A DNA stretch of 16,651 nt from an uncultured Burkholderiales bacterium (lineage in GTDB: Bacteria; Pseudomonadota; Gammaproteobacteria; Burkholderiales; Thiobacillaceae): the NCBI GenBank assembly GCA_937925755.1, contig CALAMX010000022.1:1-16651 (forward strand). Reading direction: 5' to 3'. The position numbers and the translations under genes are program-made. The first letter of the stretch is position 1; each line of letters opens with the position of its first letter. Below, piece after piece: positions 14,055-16,651 of the stretch. The notes beneath the pieces were generated by a model that had not been told where the DNA came from, did no database searches, and was given only the letters and a program-made list of their open reading frames with translations.

Positions 14055-16147
14055 GCCTGAGCCCTCATCGGATCCTCTTGCAGGGGTAGCAGCAGCTTGA
14101 ACCGTGTGCCCGCGCCTGTGTGGCACTGTATCACCGCTCCGAGCTCTGCGACCAACCGTCCGACGATGGCGAGCCCCACGCCTGCGTGGGTTCCCCCTTT
14201 GCGAGTGCTGACGGGGCTGTAGAGCTGCTGCAGGACCTCGTCCGGGATGCCCGGCCCGGTATCCTCCACCCCCACCTCGATCTGGCCCTGCTGCCGGCCG
14301 CTGTGCCAGTAGGCGGTGGAGAGGATGAGACGGCCGCCCCCGGGCATCGCTTCGACGGCATTGAAGATGAGGTTGATGAGGATCTGTTTGAGCTTGTTGC
14401 GGTCGCTGCGAATGGGCGGCAGAGCCTCCTCCAGACGGTAATGCGTCTCGACCCGGGCCATCTCGGGTTTACCTTTACGGCAGAAGTCGACAACTTGGCG
14501 GATCAGGGCATTGAGGTCAAGCGCCTCGAGCGTCACGCTGGCCGGTCTCTCGCTCAGCCTGAGCTGCTCCAAGATGCCGCTCACCCGGCGCAACTCCTCG
14601 CGCATCAGGTCAATCTCGGAGGCACTGGCATCGCCATCCAAGCGCTCTCGCAGGAGGGCGAGATAGTTGTGGACGACCCCCAGCGGGTTGGCCACCTCGT
14701 GCATCACCTCACGCACCCGGCTTCGGTGGGCCTCCTCGACCGCATTTCGGGCCTCGCTCAGGGCCTGTGTCCGTGCGCGCGCCGCGGCCAGGCAGCGAGC
14801 GGCCTCGGCGGCAAAGCTCGACATCGGCGTCTGGCGCACACGCAGGCCGTCGGCGGTGGCCGCGTCGAGGGCGAGGACCAGGATCCCCATGCACTCGCCG
14901 GCATGGGTGAGTCCCAGGCATAGCAGGGCTGGAGAGGCCAACAGGTGAAGCAGGTGCCGATCCGCCAGACCCAGGTCAGCCTCGCTGGCCAGCAGGATCA
15001 CGGGTTGCTTCATGGCTTGGGTGACGCGTGAGGAGGCTGCGGACAGAGGGATACGGATCTCCTGCAAGCGATCGTCCTGGTCATCCAGGCTGACCCCACA
15101 CAGCTTCCCATCGGAGAGATCGAGCCAGGCGGATCGACCTGCACCGAAGACAAGGCCGGCACTGCGCACGATGGCCAGCAAGGCCTGGCGCTCCGTCTCC
15201 TGGCACGCGGCCTCATGGCAGGCGCTGCCGGCGAGCAAGCGGAGTTCAGCGGCCTGGGCGAGGGTTGTGATCACGGGCTCAGTGTCTGCCGTAGACTGGA
15301 CGATGGCCTGTTCCGCGACGTTCAACGGGATACCGAACGCCTCGGCACTCTGTCGGAGCGTGTCATGCGCGGTGGCGAGCAGGGACGCCAGCCGTGCCGT
15401 ATCGAGACCCCAGATGCCAGCATCGATATCGGCCAGTCCCCGCCGGGACATATGATTGGCCAGATGGACGATCTGGACGAGCGGGTGGGCATCGCGCACC
15501 CGTGCGGCGTCCTCGTGGTGGTAGCGCAGGCTGTCGCAGAAGAGGGGGGCAAGACGCCAGCGCTCCGCGAGCCAGCCGCCGGCCTCGGCATGGGTTAGGC
15601 CGAAGCGCGAACGCTCCTCAGCCAGCAGCGTCTCCTCGTCGCTGTCGAACAACGGGGCGTAGTCTTCAGGTGCAGCGGCGAGCAAGGCAAGCCGCCCGAT
15701 GTCGTGCAGGAGTCCGGCCAGATAAGCCTCCTCGGCCCTGGGGTAAGCCAGTTCACCGGCGATGCGTTGCGCCAGCAGGGCGCAGAGCAGGGCATGGCAC
15801 CAGAACCGGACGAGATCGACGCGGGCGGCTCCCTGAAAGCGACCGAGCAGTTCGAAGATCGCTTGGTTGAGGGCGATGCGTCGCACGGTCTGCGTCCCCA
15901 GTACGGCCAGGGCCTGATTCAGGCTCGCCAGAGTGCGACCGCGATTGTAGTAGGGAGTGTGCGCCACCCGCATGACTTGCGCGCTGATGGCCGCGTCCTG
16001 GCCGATGATGGCGGCGATCTCGGCCAACCCTGCCGCTTCGTCCTCGCACTGCTGCATCACCTGCAATACGACCTGTGGCAGAGCAGGTAGGCGGGCTGCC
16101 GCGAGCTTCTGGTGGATCGTCGCAGGTGCCTCGAGGACGGTGGCCAT
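14051..16147 (-). CDS. HDOD-GAF-like-histidine kinase
   Basis: This is a 698-residue cytoplasmic sensor kinase. The HDOD domain spans about 10-270 (LPALPQVVLQVMQQ at 20-33, an HD-type LLHDIG at 146-151). A GAF-like region (about 320-455) follows with no clear ligand residues. The HisKA H-box VMHEVANPLG has phospho-acceptor His483. The ATPase domain shows the N-box LINLIFNAVEAMPGGG (590-605), EDTGPGIP (628-635), and GVGLAIVGRLVAELG (656-670). There are no membrane segments. Its stop overlaps the start of the REC-PAS-GGDEF-EAL gene, so the two form a cognate pair by position. ATG 16145-16147 has GGAAG 9 bases upstream. Its weakly promoter-like leader (GATAAT on the minus strand near 16165-16172) is unproven. 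HDOD fused to a kinase suggests signalling through HDOD-bound partners. Confidence 0.92.
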   Translation of the reverse strand: MATVLEAPATIHQKLAAARLPALPQVVLQVMQQCEDEAAGLAEIAAIIGQDAAISAQVMRVAHTPYYNRGRTLASLNQALAVLGTQTVRRIALNQAIFELLGRFQGAARVDLVRFWCHALLCALLAQRIAGELAYPRAEEAYLAGLLHDIGRLALLAAAPEDYAPLFDSDEETLLAEERSRFGLTHAEAGGWLAERWRLAPLFCDSLRYHHEDAARVRDAHPLVQIVHLANHMSRRGLADIDAGIWGLDTARLASLLATAHDTLRQSAEAFGIPLNVAEQAIVQSTADTEPVITTLAQAAELRLLAGSACHEAACQETERQALLAIVRSAGLVFGAGRSAWLDLSDGKLCGVSLDDQDDRLQEIRIPLSAASSRVTQAMKQPVILLASEADLGLADRHLLHLLASPALLCLGLTHAGECMGILVLALDAATADGLRVRQTPMSSFAAEAARCLAAARARTQALSEARNAVEEAHRSRVREVMHEVANPLGVVHNYLALLRERLDGDASASEIDLMREELRRVSGILEQLRLSERPASVTLEALDLNALIRQVVDFCRKGKPEMARVETHYRLEEALPPIRSDRNKLKQILINLIFNAVEAMPGGGRLILSTAYWHSGRQQGQIEVGVEDTGPGIPDEVLQQLYSPVSTRKGGTHAGVGLAIVGRLVAELGAVIQCHTGAGTRFKLLLPLQEDPMRAQA

Positions 16148-16202
16148 GACGTGTCGCTTCCGGGTTATGGCCTATTATCGGCTCGCCGCTAACGATCTTT
16201 AG

Positions 16203-16225
16203 AAAAAAAACCGGGCTCGGGCGGT
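16203..16225 (-). terminator. T-run terminator after the helicase gene
   Basis: On the minus strand ACCG-CCCGAGCC-CGGT is followed immediately by eight Ts (16203-16210), just past the helicase stop at 16231. The stem is short (4 bp, GC-rich), so strength is uncertain, but position and T-run fit a factor-independent terminator separating the helicase from the kinase gene. Confidence 0.55.
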
Positions 16226-16230
16226 GAATT

Positions 16231-16651
16231 TCAGTCCAGGACCGTAATGCCGTGGTCGTCCGGATACACGAGACCGCCGTAATCGCGAACGAATCCGAGT
16301 TCGATGAGGCGCGGATAGAGCGGAGAATCCTCGACCGCGACGCCATCGATTCGGGCGAGGCGCATACGCCGTCGCCCCCCGGGCGGAAGGTCTTTCAGGG
16401 CTGCCATGGCAAGTGGAATCTGGGTGTCCGGCGCGTCGAGCTCCGCTGGGAAGGTGAAGAGGGCGTGCCCACCCGGTTGCAGGTAGAGGGCCAGCCGTCC
16501 GTCGACCAGCACCACCCAGGCGCCGGCCAAGCGTCTTGGGGTCGCGTCGCGCACTGCCGCCGCCGGCCAAGGGAGAAGCGCGCCGTAGGGGTTGGCGGGG
16601 TCCAGCGCGGCCAGCATCTGGACGGTGCCTGTGGTCGCTTCCGTCTCGCGG
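16231..16651 (-). CDS. lhr: Lhr-type DEAD/DEAH helicase, C-terminal end (partial)
   Basis: About 140 residues run off the right edge, so the helicase core is not visible. The fragment reads DPANPYGALLPWP, then GAWVVLVDGRLALYLQPGGH, then ARIDGVAVEDSPLYPRLIEL and GFVRDYGGLVYPDD. This is the typical ending of the Lhr C-terminal (DEAD/H-associated) domain in long DNA helicases linked to repair. It ends at TGA 16231-16233. The coding frame is open to the window edge with no start needed inside. It is probably a separate transcription unit, given the terminator-like hairpin that follows. Confidence 0.8.
   Translation of the reverse strand, partial: RETEATTGTVQMLAALDPANPYGALLPWPAAAVRDATPRRLAGAWVVLVDGRLALYLQPGGHALFTFPAELDAPDTQIPLAMAALKDLPPGGRRRMRLARIDGVAVEDSPLYPRLIELGFVRDYGGLVYPDDHGITVLD

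Noticed and set aside
13017..14060. A 347-codon plus-strand frame opposite the response regulator
   Set aside because: Antisense shadow with Val/Ala/Gly-rich sequence. The minus strand carries complete REC, PAS and GGDEF patterns.
14055..14126. ATG 14126 as the response regulator start
   Set aside because: It overlaps the kinase by 76 bases and adds an unusual leader. GTG 14054 has GAGGG at the right distance and a GTGA overlap.
16210..16219. Match of ACCGGGCTCG to the repeats near the left edge
   Set aside because: Only ten bases are shared, and here they form part of a terminator-like hairpin. This is expected by chance in GC-rich sequence.

Overview
The window is GC-rich, gene-dense bacterial chromosome. 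Protein motifs and gene types (a PilM/N/O-like secretion operon, HDOD and EAL signalling proteins, a DUF1631-type protein, an Lhr-type helicase) point to a gammaproteobacterium. Chromatiales or a relative is my weak guess, and Betaproteobacteria are not excluded. Every gene that looks intact ends in TGA.

Layout. (1) 1-450 has no credible gene but is packed with inverted repeats and short direct repeats. (2) 451-1250, minus strand, is a decayed gamma-glutamyltransferase (ggt) lacking both ends and carrying nonsense and frameshift lesions. (3) At about 1250 it abuts, 5' end to 5' end, a gspE-type secretion ATPase that also lacks its 5' end. This is the footprint expected of one deletion across two divergent genes. 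The ATPase also has an in-frame TAG and a 3' frameshift. (4) 2646-8432, plus strand, is a tightly overlapping operon for a type II secretion / type IV pilus-like machine: PilM-, PilN- (TAG-interrupted), PilO- and PilP/GspC-like proteins, a TPR-secretin lipoprotein and three pseudopilin-like proteins. It resembles the cluster that annotation pipelines have called 'predicted secretion system X'. No GspF-type platform protein is present here. (5) 8404-16147, minus strand, is a signalling block. In transcription order it holds an HDOD-GAF-histidine kinase, a REC-PAS-(degenerate GGDEF)-EAL regulator overlapping it by 4 bases, an Fpg/Nei-family DNA glycosylase, a DUF1631-type protein and an EAL-like/HDOD protein. 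(6) The 3' end of an lhr-type helicase gene runs off the right edge, followed by a T-rich terminator-like hairpin.

Working together. The secretion operon could build an envelope-spanning machine, but its motor ATPase and PilN-like scaffold are broken and its original 5' region is gone, so it is probably non-functional or newly dying. This holds unless the interruptions are assembly errors or TAG is read as sense. The minus-strand block looks intact. The kinase probably phosphorylates the REC domain, whose conserved EAL domain probably degrades cyclic di-GMP. Why a DNA glycosylase gene lies inside that operon is the main open question of the right half.
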